DNA from: Rhodovulum marinum
GTDB taxonomy: Bacteria > Pseudomonadota > Alphaproteobacteria > Rhodobacterales > Rhodobacteraceae
Assembly (NCBI RefSeq): GCF_004343075.1
Contig: NZ_SLXP01000003.1
Span: 186,001 to 250,000, forward strand
Direction of reading: 5' to 3'
DNA: 64,000 nucleotides
Shown here: positions 26,724 through 36,480 of the stretch, piece by piece
Layout: the number at the start of each line of letters is the position of its first letter
Numbering within the stretch: the first letter of the stretch is position 1
Translations under genes and position numbers: made by a program
The notes under the pieces: generated by a model
Told to the model about the DNA's origin: nothing
Database searches by the model: none
Seen by the model: the letters and a program-made list of their open reading frames with translations, nothing else

Positions 26724-27731
26724 ATGACCATCCGCACCGCCCTTGTGGCGACCGCCGCCACCCTGACGCTGGCCCCTGCCGCCCAGGCCGACGTGAATAT
26801 CTATTCCTACCGCCAGCCCGAGCTGATCCAGCCGGTCCTCGACGCCTTCACCGAGGCAACCGACATCCAGACCAACGTCGCCTTCCTGGACAAGGGCATG
26901 GTCGAGCGGCTGAAGGCCGAGGGCGCGCGCAGCCCGGCCGACATCATCCTGACCACCGACATCTCGCGCCTGGCCGAAGCCGTGGCCGCGGGCGTCACCC
27001 AGCCCGTGGAAAGTGACGTGCTGGCCACCGCGATCCCGGATTACCTGCGCGATTCCGGGAATCACTGGTTCGGCGTCACCACCCGGGCGCGGATCGTCTA
27101 TGCCTCGAAGGACCGCGTCGACCCGGGCGAGGTCACCACTTACGAGGATCTCGCCGATCCCAAATGGCAGGGCCGCATCTGCACCCGCTCTGGGACCCAC
27201 AGCTATACGCTGGCGCTGGTGGCCGCGATGATCCACCATCACGGCGAGGAAGCAACGCGCGACTGGCTCAAGGGCCTGAAGGCCAACCTCGCCCGCAAAC
27301 CGCAGGGCAACGACCGGGCGCAGGTCAAGGCGATCTGGTCGGGCGAATGCGACATCAGCCTCGGCAACACCTATTACATGGGCCAGATGCTGGAGGACGA
27401 GGAGCAGAAAGCCTGGGCCGAAAGCGTCAACGTCCTGTTCCCGGTCTTCGAGGGCGCCGGCACCCATGTGAACATCTCGGGCGTGGCGATGACCAAATCC
27501 GCGCCGAACCAGGACGACGCGTTGAAGTTCATGGAATTCCTCGCCTCGGAACAGGCCCAGGAAGTCTACGCCTCGGTGGTCTACGAATACCCCGTCGCGC
27601 CGGGGACAGAGCCGTCCGAACTGGTGGCAAGCTGGGGCAGCTTTACCGCAGATGACGTCAACCTGATGGAACTGGCCTCGCTGCGCGGCGCCGCCCTCAG
27701 GTTGGTGGAAGAGGTCGATTTCGACGGCTGA
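26724..27731 (+). CDS. Fe(3+) ABC transporter periplasmic binding protein (FbpA/FutA type)
   Basis: 335 residues. A signal peptide ending PAAQA-DV is followed by a type II periplasmic binding protein of the ferric-iron cluster (VNIYSYRQPELIQPVLDAF). The adjacent tyrosines of ISLGNTYYMGQML are the usual ferric ligands. It would deliver Fe3+ to an inner-membrane permease, but no permease or ATPase gene is adjacent, so it is an orphan here. The iron-box-like promoter supports an iron-scavenging role. Confidence 0.9.
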   Translation: MTIRTALVATAATLTLAPAAQADVNIYSYRQPELIQPVLDAFTEATDIQTNVAFLDKGMVERLKAEGARSPADIILTTDISRLAEAVAAGVTQPVESDVLATAIPDYLRDSGNHWFGVTTRARIVYASKDRVDPGEVTTYEDLADPKWQGRICTRSGTHSYTLALVAAMIHHHGEEATRDWLKGLKANLARKPQGNDRAQVKAIWSGECDISLGNTYYMGQMLEDEEQKAWAESVNVLFPVFEGAGTHVNISGVAMTKSAPNQDDALKFMEFLASEQAQEVYASVVYEYPVAPGTEPSELVASWGSFTADDVNLMELASLRGAALRLVEEVDFDG

Positions 27732-27747
27732 CACTCCGCGGCCGTCC

Positions 27748-27817
27748 GCCGTGGCCCCTTTCCGGGTCGGGGCCACGGCACAGGCGCGGGCGCTTTACAT
27801 CCCTCGGCGCCCGCGCC
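27748..27817 (+). terminator. Two tandem strong hairpins after the ferric-binding protein gene
   Basis: The first is GCCGTGGCCCC (27748-27758) with GGGGCCACGGC (27769-27779), an 11-bp perfect stem. The second is GGCGCGGGCGC (27783-27793) with GCGCCCGCGCC (27807-27817), also 11 bp. Neither has a long U-tract. They probably end or 3'-protect the upstream message and separate it from the nucleoside hydrolase gene. Confidence 0.55.
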
Positions 27818-27850
27818 AGTCTCCGCGCCGACACTGAGCCGGAGACCCCC

Positions 27851-28790
27851 ATGCCCCGCAAGATCATAATTGATACCGATCCCGGCCAGGACGATGCGGT
27901 CGCGATCCTTCTGGCGCTGGCGAGTCCCGACGATCTGGACGTGCTTGGGATCACCGCGGTGGCGGGCAACGTGCCGCTGACGTTGACCCAGAAAAACGCG
28001 CGTATCGTCTGTGAACTGGCGGGCAAGGCCGATATCCGGGTCTTCGCGGGCTGCGACAGACCGCTGAAGCGCCCCCTGATCACGGCCGAACATGTCCACG
28101 GCAAGACCGGGCTCGACGGCCCCGCCCTGCCCGCCCCCACGATGCCCCTGCAGGACACCCACGCGGTGGAGTTCATCGTCGAGACGCTGCGGCGCGAGCC
28201 GGCCGGCAGCGTCACCTTGTGTCCTCTGGGGCCGTTGACGAACATTGCAACGGCAATGACAGCGGCGCCCGAGATCGTGCCGCGGATCGGGGAAATCGTG
28301 CTGATGGGGGGGTGCCTATTTCGAGGTGGGTAACATTACGCCCGCGGCTGAGTTCAACATCCATGTCGACCCGGAAGCCGCTGAAATCGTGTTTGGATCG
28401 GACGTCCCGCTGGTGGTCATGCCGCTGGATGTGACGCACAAGGCGCTTGTGACACGCGCACGCAACGAGGCGTTCCGGGGGCTGGGCACGCCCGTGGGCG
28501 TGGCGGTGGCCGAGATGACCGACTTCTTCGAACGCTTTGACAAGGCCAAGTATGGCAGCGAGGGCGCGCCGCTTCACGATCCTTGCGTGACGGCCTATCT
28601 GCTGCGCCCGGAGTTGTTCTCCGGGCGGCACATCAACGTAGAGATCGAGACCAAGGGGCGATACACCGCCGGAATGACGGTAGCGGACTGGTGGGGGGTG
28701 ACCGGCAAACCGGCAAATGCCACGTTCATCGGCGACGTGGATGCGGACGGGTTCTTTGCATTGCTGACGGAACGGCTTGCGCGGCTGTGA
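27851..28790 (+). pseudogene. Nucleoside hydrolase (IunH/RihA family), broken by a +1 frameshift
   Basis: Two overlapping frames together make one normal nucleoside hydrolase of about 312 residues. The first (27851-28333) has the calcium-binding IIIDTDPGQDDAVAIL and ends abnormally after VLMGG. The second (from about 28313 in the other frame) continues AYFEVGNITPAAEFNIHVDPEAA to the natural end at 28790. The shift falls in a run of seven G at 28306-28312; six would restore the frame. The family cleaves the N-glycosidic bond of ribonucleosides for salvage. Both halves are otherwise intact, so a very recent mutation, a phase-variable tract or a sequencing error are all possible. Confidence 0.85.
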
Positions 28791-28854
28791 GCGGCTGCAT
28801 GACCCTAACAAAGAATTTCATGAAAACCTTCGGCGCCAGCCCTATCTGTTGAGC

Positions 28855-30294
28855 ATGACGCTGGATATCCCTTTCGACAATTCTTACGCCCGCCTGCCCG
28901 ACCGGTTCTACAGCCGCCAGTCCCCGGTTCCCGTCCGTCAGCCGCGGCTGGTAATTCTGAACGAAAAGCTTGCACACGATCTTGGCCTCGACCCCATTGC
29001 TCTGACATCAGAGGCGGGCGTCGCGATGCTGGCGGGCAACCGGGTGCCCGAGGGTGCCGAACCGCTGGCGCAGGCCTATGCCGGGCACCAGTTCGGCGGT
29101 TTCGTGCCACAACTGGGCGACGGGCGGGCGATTCTGTTGGGCGAGATCGTTCGCCCCGACGGCCAACGCCGCGACATCCAGTTGAAAGGTGCGGGGCGCA
29201 CGCCCTTCTCGCGGATGGGCGATGGGCGGGCCTGGCTGGGTCCGGTGCTGCGCGAGTACATCGTCTCAGAGGCGATGCATGCGCTGGGTATCCCAACGAC
29301 CCGTGCGCTGGCCGTCGTGACAACCGGCGAAGAGGTGTTCCGCGAAGCGATCCTGCCGGGAGCAGTGCTGACGCGGGTGGCCGCCAGCCATGTCCGCGTC
29401 GGCACCTTCCAGTTCTTCGCCGCCCGCCGCGACACCGAGGCGCTGCGCACCCTCGCCGATCACGCCATCGCACGGCATTATCCCGATGCTGACGGCCCCC
29501 TCGCCCTGTTACACCGGGTGATCGCAGCCCAGGCGCAGTTGGTTGCGCAATGGATGGGCGTGGGCTTCATCCATGGCGTGATGAACACCGACAATACGAC
29601 GATCTCGGGCGAGACCATCGACTATGGCCCCTGTGCCTTCATGGACGGCTATCACCCGGACGCCGTGTTCAGTTCCATAGATGTCTACGGCCGCTATGCC
29701 TATGCCCGCCAGGCCGATATGGCAGCGTGGAACCTGGCGCAGTTCGCCTCGGCCCTGGTGCCGCTGATCAACACCGACGAAGAGACCGCAATCACGCGGG
29801 CGACAGAGGCGATCGGCACCTTTCCGGTATTGTTCCGCGACGCCTGGCTGGCGGTATTCCGACCGAAGCTGGGATTGGCCAGCGCCGAGGACGGCGATGC
29901 CGAGTTGATCCACCGATTGCTGGACCTGATGGCCGCAGAGCGCGCGGATTTCACCAACACCTTTCGAGGGCTTGCCGATGGGACAGCGCGCGAGGCGTTT
30001 CGCAACCGCGCGGCATTCGATTCCTGGACGGCGGATTGGCGTGTCCGGCTGGGGCGCGAACCGGACCCCGAGGCGCTCCGGATCGACCGGATGCGTGCCG
30101 CAAACCCCGCCCATATTCCCCGCAACCATCGGGTGGAGCAGGTCATCAGCGCAGCTGTGACAGGGGATTACGCGCCGCTCGAAAGGTTTTTGCAGATCAC
30201 ATCGCGGCCCTTCGACGATCAACCGGAAAACGCGGATTACCGTCGCCCGCCCGAGCCCGGAGAAGAGGTCCGCCAGACCTTTTGCGGCACCTGA
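28855..30294 (+). CDS. selO: SelO/YdiU family protein AMPylase (pseudokinase fold)
   Basis: 479 residues. The SelO pseudokinase fold transfers AMP from a flipped ATP to hydroxyl side chains and is linked to redox stress. Family blocks are [52 protein letters not shown] and DYGPCAFMD; the metal/catalytic NTDN and DYG are intact. The C-terminal selenocysteine seen in some homologues corresponds to an ordinary Cys here (TFCGT at the end). The ATG at 28855 ([11 protein letters not shown]) fits the family. The 3' end overlaps the convergent EamA gene by 58 bases. Confidence 0.93.
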   Translation: MTLDIPFDNSYARLPDRFYSRQSPVPVRQPRLVILNEKLAHDLGLDPIALTSEAGVAMLAGNRVPEGAEPLAQAYAGHQFGGFVPQLGDGRAILLGEIVRPDGQRRDIQLKGAGRTPFSRMGDGRAWLGPVLREYIVSEAMHALGIPTTRALAVVTTGEEVFREAILPGAVLTRVAASHVRVGTFQFFAARRDTEALRTLADHAIARHYPDADGPLALLHRVIAAQAQLVAQWMGVGFIHGVMNTDNTTISGETIDYGPCAFMDGYHPDAVFSSIDVYGRYAYARQADMAAWNLAQFASALVPLINTDEETAITRATEAIGTFPVLFRDAWLAVFRPKLGLASAEDGDAELIHRLLDLMAAERADFTNTFRGLADGTAREAFRNRAAFDSWTADWRVRLGREPDPEALRIDRMRAANPAHIPRNHRVEQVISAAVTGDYAPLERFLQITSRPFDDQPENADYRRPPEPGEEVRQTFCGT

Positions 30295-31181
30295 GGCCCG
30301 GGGGCGCGGTTGATCAGCACCAATCCGCCCGCCACCAATCCCAGCGCCCCCAGGATCGAGACACCCACCGGTTCGCCCAGTAGCGCCCAGCCGAGGCCCA
30401 CGCCGAAAACCGGCGTGAGAAAGCTGAAACTGGCCACGCTTGCCGCGGGATAGCGCGTCAGCAGCCAAAGCCAGAACACGAAGCCAAAGCTGACGATCAC
30501 CAATATCTGAAAGCCAAGCCCCCACAGGTGGATCGGCGCCAAATCGCGGACCAATGGGCCGAACAGCGGCGAGACCGCGATAAGCACGGGTGCCGAGACC
30601 GTAACCTGCCAGAATAACTGCATTTCCGGCGCGACCTGCCGGAGCGGCGTGGCGCGGGCACATAGCGCGATCCCGGCCCAGCCAAATGCGCCGCCCAGCG
30701 CGCAAAGATCGCCTGCAAGGCTTGCCTGCCCGCCCGGACCACTCCGATCCAGGATCGCCCAAGCCACACCGGCAAAGGCCAGAGCAAGTCCCAAGGCCGT
30801 TCGCGGCGTGATCCGCTCGCCCGGCAAAAGGAAATGGCCCGCCAGCGCCAGCCAGACCGGCATCGAGTAGAAGATCACTGAGGTCCGAGTCACCGTTGTC
30901 AGGTCAAGCGCAAGGAACAGGCACACGAACTGGAGCGAAAACACCACGCCGATCAGCAGCCCTGCCCAAAGCGTGCCGGGCACGATTCGCGGCGGGCGCC
31001 CCCGGAAGGTCATCCATGCCACCAGGACGACGACCGCACCGGCCGAGCGCAACCCGGCCCAGAACACCGGCTGCAAGCCCTCGTTCACGATCTTGATCAC
31101 CACCTGGTTGAACGCGAGCAGCATCGAAAAGGCGACCAATGCCACCGCCCCGAAGGTGTCGATCCGATCCTTTCGCTCCAT
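30237..31181 (-). CDS. EamA/DMT family transporter
   Basis: 314 residues with ten hydrophobic segments arranged as two EamA repeats. [25 protein letters not shown] begins repeat 1 and [20 protein letters not shown] begins repeat 2. Family members export small metabolites or amino acids; the substrate is unknown. The ATG at 31181 lies immediately after AGGAGGG, unusually close. The C-terminal 18 codons are encoded opposite the end of selO. Confidence 0.88.
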   Translation of the reverse strand: MERKDRIDTFGAVALVAFSMLLAFNQVVIKIVNEGLQPVFWAGLRSAGAVVVLVAWMTFRGRPPRIVPGTLWAGLLIGVVFSLQFVCLFLALDLTTVTRTSVIFYSMPVWLALAGHFLLPGERITPRTALGLALAFAGVAWAILDRSGPGGQASLAGDLCALGGAFGWAGIALCARATPLRQVAPEMQLFWQVTVSAPVLIAVSPLFGPLVRDLAPIHLWGLGFQILVIVSFGFVFWLWLLTRYPAASVASFSFLTPVFGVGLGWALLGEPVGVSILGALGLVAGGLVLINRAPGPQVPQKVWRTSSPGSGGRR

Positions 31182-31343
31182 CCCTCCTCCCGGGCTGCAC
31201 GCGGCACCCTTTGCCGCCTCGTGCCGGCAGTCAAGCCGTGCTATTCCATGGATCACAACCCGAGGGCCGCCAGATGATCTGCCCGAAGATCGCCCGGCGG
31301 CCGCCCCGGACAGGCCGCGAACGGGACCCGGTGTGATACGACG

Positions 31344-32318
31344 ATGACGCAGATGGCACTCTCTCCGATCGCGGGCTTCGACATCGGCGCCGAGGGCCGG
31401 GCACGCCCGCTGGCCGAGCCCTGGCCCGCCCCACGTCCCGCACCCGGGGCGGCTTGGCGCTGGTTGCATCTGGACCTGTCCGATCCGGCACTCGCCGAGT
31501 GGGCCGAGACGCATCTGCCGCCGGTGGCCGCCAGCGCACTTCTGCAATCGGAAACGCGACCGCGCTGTACGCCACTGGACACCGGGTTGATCGTCAACCT
31601 GCGCGGCATCAACCTCAACCCGGGCGCCGAGGCCGAAGACATGGTCTCGCTGCGGCTCTGGGCCGAGGAACAGCTGGTGGTCAGCGTGCGGATGCGCCCG
31701 ATCATCGCCATCGACGAATTGCGCAGGGCGGCCGAAGCGGGCCACGCAGCATACACGACGGGCGATTTCCTGGCTGCGCTGGCCGAGGCGCTGACCGACC
31801 GGATCGAGTCGGTCTCGCTGGCACTCGACGATGCGACCGACGAAATCGAAGAAGCGATCCTGGAGCGAGAGGACCCGGGCGCGGCCGATGACCTTGCACC
31901 TTTGCGCCGCCGGGCGATCCGGCTGCGACGTTTCACCGGACCGCAGCGCGATGCGCTGGTGAAGCTTTCGGAAGGCCACCACGCCCTGATCGGCCCCGGG
32001 GCGCGGGTTCTTCTGGGCGAAAGCGCGAACCGGACAACGCGCGCGGTCGAGGAACTGGACGCGATTTCCGCACGGCTGACGGCACTGCACGACCATCTCG
32101 AGGCACAGCGGGGAATGCGGATGGCCCAGAACGGCTACGTGCTGTCCATCGTCGCAGCGATCTTTCTGCCGCTTGGATTCCTGACCGGGCTGTTCGGAGT
32201 GAACGTCGCGGGCGTGCCCGGGCTGGAGTGGCCCTGGGCCTTCGCTGTGCTGGTGGCGGTGAATGTCCTTCTCGGGCTGGGGCTTCTGGCATTGTTCCGG
32301 GCGCTGAGGTGGCTATGA
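31344..32318 (+). CDS. zntB: CorA-superfamily divalent cation transporter, ZntB type
   Basis: 324 residues. A long cytoplasmic N-terminal domain is followed by two C-terminal transmembrane helices. The loop motif between them is GVN (LTGLFGVNVAGVPG), the ZntB variant of the CorA GMN motif. The long stalk helix (about 170-265) is visible. ZntB-like proteins transport Zn2+; other divalent ions cannot be excluded. The start at 31344 is an ATG (MTQMAL) with a second ATG three codons on. Confidence 0.88.
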   Translation: MTQMALSPIAGFDIGAEGRARPLAEPWPAPRPAPGAAWRWLHLDLSDPALAEWAETHLPPVAASALLQSETRPRCTPLDTGLIVNLRGINLNPGAEAEDMVSLRLWAEEQLVVSVRMRPIIAIDELRRAAEAGHAAYTTGDFLAALAEALTDRIESVSLALDDATDEIEEAILEREDPGAADDLAPLRRRAIRLRRFTGPQRDALVKLSEGHHALIGPGARVLLGESANRTTRAVEELDAISARLTALHDHLEAQRGMRMAQNGYVLSIVAAIFLPLGFLTGLFGVNVAGVPGLEWPWAFAVLVAVNVLLGLGLLALFRALRWL

Positions 32319-32342
32319 GCACCGCTAAAAGTCCTCGCTGAA

Positions 32343-32392
32343 GTTTCGTTGACAAGAACTTTTACTTTATCATTCAAGGTATTAAATTCACA
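32343..32392 (+). promoter_or_regulatory. AT-rich promoter region upstream of the Fur/Mur-type regulator
   Basis: A marked AT-rich island in high-GC surroundings. TTGACA lies at 32349-32354 and AT-rich -10 candidates (TATCAT, TATTAA) follow, though not at ideal spacing. It lies about 80-120 bases before the regulator's start. Fur-family genes are often autoregulated, and such a stretch could contain the operator. No clear consensus box is asserted. Confidence 0.4.
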
Positions 32393-32470
32393 CCTCATCG
32401 GCGGGGCGCACCGGGGCTGGAAACCGCGTCGACCAAGGGCTACACCGTCGTTTCGAACCGAGAGGGCGCC

Positions 32471-32884
32471 ATGGCGGACACCATCATCTCCCGCTGCGAG
32501 GCCAAGGGCCTGCGCATGACCGACCAGCGCCGGGTGATCGCGCAGGTTCTCGAGGACAGCCGCGATCACCCCGATGTCGAGGCGTTGTATGGCCGGGCCA
32601 GCGCCGTGGACCCGCGCATTTCGATCGCCACCGTCTATCGCACAGTCAAGCTGTTCGAAGAAGCCGGCATCCTTGAAAAGCACGAGTTCGGCGACGGGCG
32701 CGCCCGCTACGAAGATGCCGAGCGCGACCATCACGACCACCTCATCGATATGAATTCCGGCGAGGTGATCGAGTTCTGCGACCCCGAAATCGAAGCGCTT
32801 CAGGAAAAGATCGCGGAAAAGCTGGGCTATCGCCTCAAGGGCCACCGGCTGGAGCTTTACGGCGTGCCGCGCCTCAAGGGATGA
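32471..32884 (+). CDS. Fur-family metalloregulator (Fur/Mur type)
   Basis: 137 residues. An N-terminal winged helix (MTDQRRVIAQVLEDSRDHPDVEALYGRA, with recognition helix ISIATVYRTVKLFEEAG) precedes a dimerisation domain with DHHDHLIDMNSGEVIEF and metal-ligand His/Glu residues. In alphaproteobacteria proteins of this kind act as Fur or as the manganese regulator Mur. The HHDH motif and lack of the Irr haem motif argue against Irr. It could control iron or manganese genes such as the ferric-binding protein upstream, but that is inference. Confidence 0.88.
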   Translation: MADTIISRCEAKGLRMTDQRRVIAQVLEDSRDHPDVEALYGRASAVDPRISIATVYRTVKLFEEAGILEKHEFGDGRARYEDAERDHHDHLIDMNSGEVIEFCDPEIEALQEKIAEKLGYRLKGHRLELYGVPRLKG

Positions 32885-32949
32885 CGCCCCTTTAACCCCG
32901 CACGCCGTCGGGGTAAGGCAGGGCAGCTACCCCCAACCGGACAAACACG

Positions 32950-33825
32950 ATGGACAACCTTCGCGGCATTGCGCTGATGGTGGCCGCGATGGCCGCCTTC
33001 GCGTTGGAAGACATGTTCGTCAAGACCGTGGCGCAAAGCCTGCCCGTGGGTCAAATCCTCCTGACGCTCGGTGCGGGCGGCGCATCCGCCTTTGCGCTGA
33101 TGGCGCTGGCCCGTGGCCAAAGGCTGTGGTCACGGGCGCTGCTGACCCGGCCCGTGCTGCTGCGTAACCTGGGTGAAGTCGTGGGCACCCTCGGCTTCGT
33201 CTATGCCATCGCGCTGACGCCGCTTTCGTCGGCCTCCGCCATCCTTCAGGCCACGCCCCTCGTGGTGACACTGGGCGCCGCGCTCTTCATGGGGGCCGAG
33301 GTCGGCTGGCGCCGGTGGACGGCCATCGGCGTCGGCCTTTGCGGGGTGCTTCTGATCATCCGGCCGGGCCTTTCGGGGTTCCAGCCCGCCTCGCTGTTCG
33401 CGGTCATGGGCGTTTTCGGGTTGGCGCTGCGGGACCTGGCAACGCGGGCGACACCGCGCACGGTCGGTTCTCTGCAATTGTCTGCCTACGGTTTCGGGAT
33501 GCTGGTGCCCCTGGGTGTGCTTCTGCTGATTTTCGGCACCGGCCCGGCCCCCGTGGACGGCGCCGTGGCGCTTCGGCTGGGGGCCGCGCTGGTGATGGGG
33601 GTCGCGGGCTACTATGCCATCGTCGAGGCGATGCGCATGGGCGAGGTCGCCGTCGTCACCCCGTTCCGCTACACCCGGCTGCTCTTCGCCCTGGTGATCG
33701 GCGTGCTCGCCTTCGGCGAACGCCCCGATGCGGCAACGCTGACGGGCGCGGCGATCATCATCGCCTCGGGGCTTTACACGCTCTGGCGGGAACGCGCCCT
33801 TTCCAAGGCCCGCGCCGGGCGCTAG
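32950..33825 (+). CDS. EamA/DMT family transporter
   Basis: 291 residues with ten transmembrane segments in two EamA repeats. FALEDMFVKTVAQSLPVGQILLT opens repeat 1 and LALRDLATRATP opens repeat 2. PLSSASAILQATPLVVTLGAALFMGAE is typical of this branch. Substrate unknown; it is a different subfamily from the EamA protein at 30.2 kb. It lies between the Fur/Mur regulator (65 bases upstream) and enolase (45 bases downstream). Confidence 0.87.
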   Translation: MDNLRGIALMVAAMAAFALEDMFVKTVAQSLPVGQILLTLGAGGASAFALMALARGQRLWSRALLTRPVLLRNLGEVVGTLGFVYAIALTPLSSASAILQATPLVVTLGAALFMGAEVGWRRWTAIGVGLCGVLLIIRPGLSGFQPASLFAVMGVFGLALRDLATRATPRTVGSLQLSAYGFGMLVPLGVLLLIFGTGPAPVDGAVALRLGAALVMGVAGYYAIVEAMRMGEVAVVTPFRYTRLLFALVIGVLAFGERPDAATLTGAAIIIASGLYTLWRERALSKARAGR

Positions 33826-35145
<1,320 letters not shown>

Positions 35146-35148
35146 AGT

Positions 35149-35340
35149 CTAGCCCACCAGGCGGTAGACGCCGTAGGCGACGTTGCGGCCAAGCGCGTCG
35201 ACAAGTACTCGGCCGTCCCGCGTGGGGCGGCCCTTTTCGTCGAGCCAACCGCGGCTGCGGGCGGCCGCGATGGGGTTCTGGGCGGCGCCGCACTGGCTGG
35301 CGAAAGCCACGATGCGGCTGGATGTTTCGCAATGAGACAT
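35149..35340 (-). CDS. Small protein of unknown function, paralogue A
   Basis: 63 residues, starting MSHCETSSRIV. The C-terminal half (SRGWLDEKGRPTRDG...AYGVYR) is clearly homologous to that of the next gene upstream (35429-35701). The GWL(D/T)xxGxPTxxG pattern resembles the end of a winged-helix or peptide-binding mini-domain. No membrane segment or signal is present. The ATG at 35340 is chosen because alignment with its paralogue begins just after it. Function not recognised. Confidence 0.75.
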   Translation of the reverse strand: MSHCETSSRIVAFASQCGAAQNPIAAARSRGWLDEKGRPTRDGRVLVDALGRNVAYGVYRLVG

Positions 35341-35428
35341 GGGGGCACCTCTGTTGTTGGATGCCCGCATTACGCGCCGAATGCCCGCGCGGATTTGTCG
35401 CAACCCTTCACAGCTGCGCGAGGTGCGG

Positions 35429-35701
35429 TCAGACCGGCATCCGGTAAACACCGTAGGCCGAGTCGCGGCTAGTCAGCGCCAGGATCAGGGCGTGGCCATC
35501 CGCCGTCGGGCGCCCCTCCGCGTCCAGCCAGCCGCGGCTCAGCGCCGCCTGTTCCAGCCGTTCGCCCGCAAGCGCCACGCAGACCCGGGTGAACCCAAGG
35601 ATGCGAGAGGCGATATCCTCATTGCTGAGCATGGGCGCCTCGTCCACAGGTTCGATCGTTCCGACCGACCGCTCAATCGGCGCAAACCGTTCCATTTTCA
35701 T
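35429..35701 (-). CDS. Small protein of unknown function, paralogue B
   Basis: 90 residues. An N-terminal extension (MKMERFAPIERSVGTIEPVDEAP) precedes a domain shared with the 63-residue protein downstream: SRI..F...C, then SRGWLDAEGRPTADG and AYGVYR. The two genes are in tandem with an 88-base gap, probably from duplication. Its promoter region holds two CTGC-N3-GCAG palindromes. Function not recognised; the motif recalls the wing of small HTH proteins, which is only a suggestion. Confidence 0.78.
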   Translation of the reverse strand: MKMERFAPIERSVGTIEPVDEAPMLSNEDIASRILGFTRVCVALAGERLEQAALSRGWLDAEGRPTADGHALILALTSRDSAYGVYRMPV

Positions 35702-35776
35702 TTCCTAGTCCTCTGCGCCCCCAACAGCCCGCAATGCCGATGCCGGGTACCTGTTATGGGGGATTTTTGCCCCATA

Positions 35777-35821
35777 TGCTGCGACGCAGCAATGTTAGCG
35801 CGCGAAATCTCTGCGTCGCAG
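35777..35821. promoter_or_regulatory. Pair of CTGC-N3-GCAG palindromes in a divergent promoter region
   Basis: Site 1 at 35777-35791 is a perfect palindrome, TGCTGCG-A-CGCAGCA. Site 2 at 35811-35821 (CTGCGTCGCAG) repeats it in inverted orientation. The centres are 32 bp apart, about three helical turns. Both match the CTGC-N3-GCAG pattern described for PhaR, the polyhydroxyalkanoate/phasin regulator of Paracoccus and Rhodobacter. They lie between the small-protein gene (start 35701) and the cupin gene (start 35936) in an AT-richer stretch. The repeats are seen; PhaR as binder is inference. Confidence 0.6.
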
Positions 35822-35935
35822 CATTAGTAGTATCAAAAATGTCTCTTTTGATGACAGAACCGTGTCGGCTTGGATGTTTTTTCTGGCAAGATCTGCGCCT
35901 TGTCCGACGCGCAGCCGGATCGGTAGACTGCGCTC

Positions 35936-36370
35936 ATGACCCCCGATGACATCATCAGAATGCTCGCCCTGACCCCGCATCCCGAAGGCGGCTGGTATCG
36001 CGAAACGTGGCGTGCAGATGCCGCGGACGGGACGCGCCCCACAGGCACCGCGATCTATTACCTGCTGACCGCGGGGCAGCGCAGCCATTGGCACAGGGTC
36101 GATGCCGACGAGATCTGGCATTTCCACGCCGGTGTTCCGCTCGAGTTGCGTATCGCCGAGACCTCGGTCGGGCCCTCCGCCGTGCACCGTCTGGGACCTC
36201 ACCTTGCCAATGGAGAGCGACCGCAGATCGTGGTTCCGGCCCACCATTGGCAAGCCGCTCAGCCATTGGGCGACTGGACATTGGTCAGTTGCACCGTCAG
36301 CCCCGGATTCCTGTTCGAGCGATTCGAAATGGCACCCGCGGGCTTCGACATTCCTGGAACCGGGGCCTGA
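35936..36370 (+). CDS. DUF985 family cupin protein
   Basis: 144 residues, a single cupin barrel of the DUF985 family. Motifs are [44 protein letters not shown] (metal-binding His residues) and [27 protein letters not shown]. The family is structurally characterised but its substrate is uncertain. It is a single gene divergent from the small-protein pair and convergent with anmK, 110 bases away. Confidence 0.9.
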   Translation: MTPDDIIRMLALTPHPEGGWYRETWRADAADGTRPTGTAIYYLLTAGQRSHWHRVDADEIWHFHAGVPLELRIAETSVGPSAVHRLGPHLANGERPQIVVPAHHWQAAQPLGDWTLVSCTVSPGFLFERFEMAPAGFDIPGTGA

Positions 36371-36480
36371 GGCCGAGGCCCAGCATTCGGCCAGGTGTTC
36401 CCGGCCTGCCCGAACCCGCTCAGGATACATCACGAAAAAGGATACCGCATCCCTCCGGTCACCGGGCGACCGCCCGGAGA

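Noticed and set aside
31182-32096. Long leftward extension upstream of the EamA gene
   Set aside because: It lies antisense to the ZntB-type gene and has no recognisable protein; the EamA start at 31181 fits the family.
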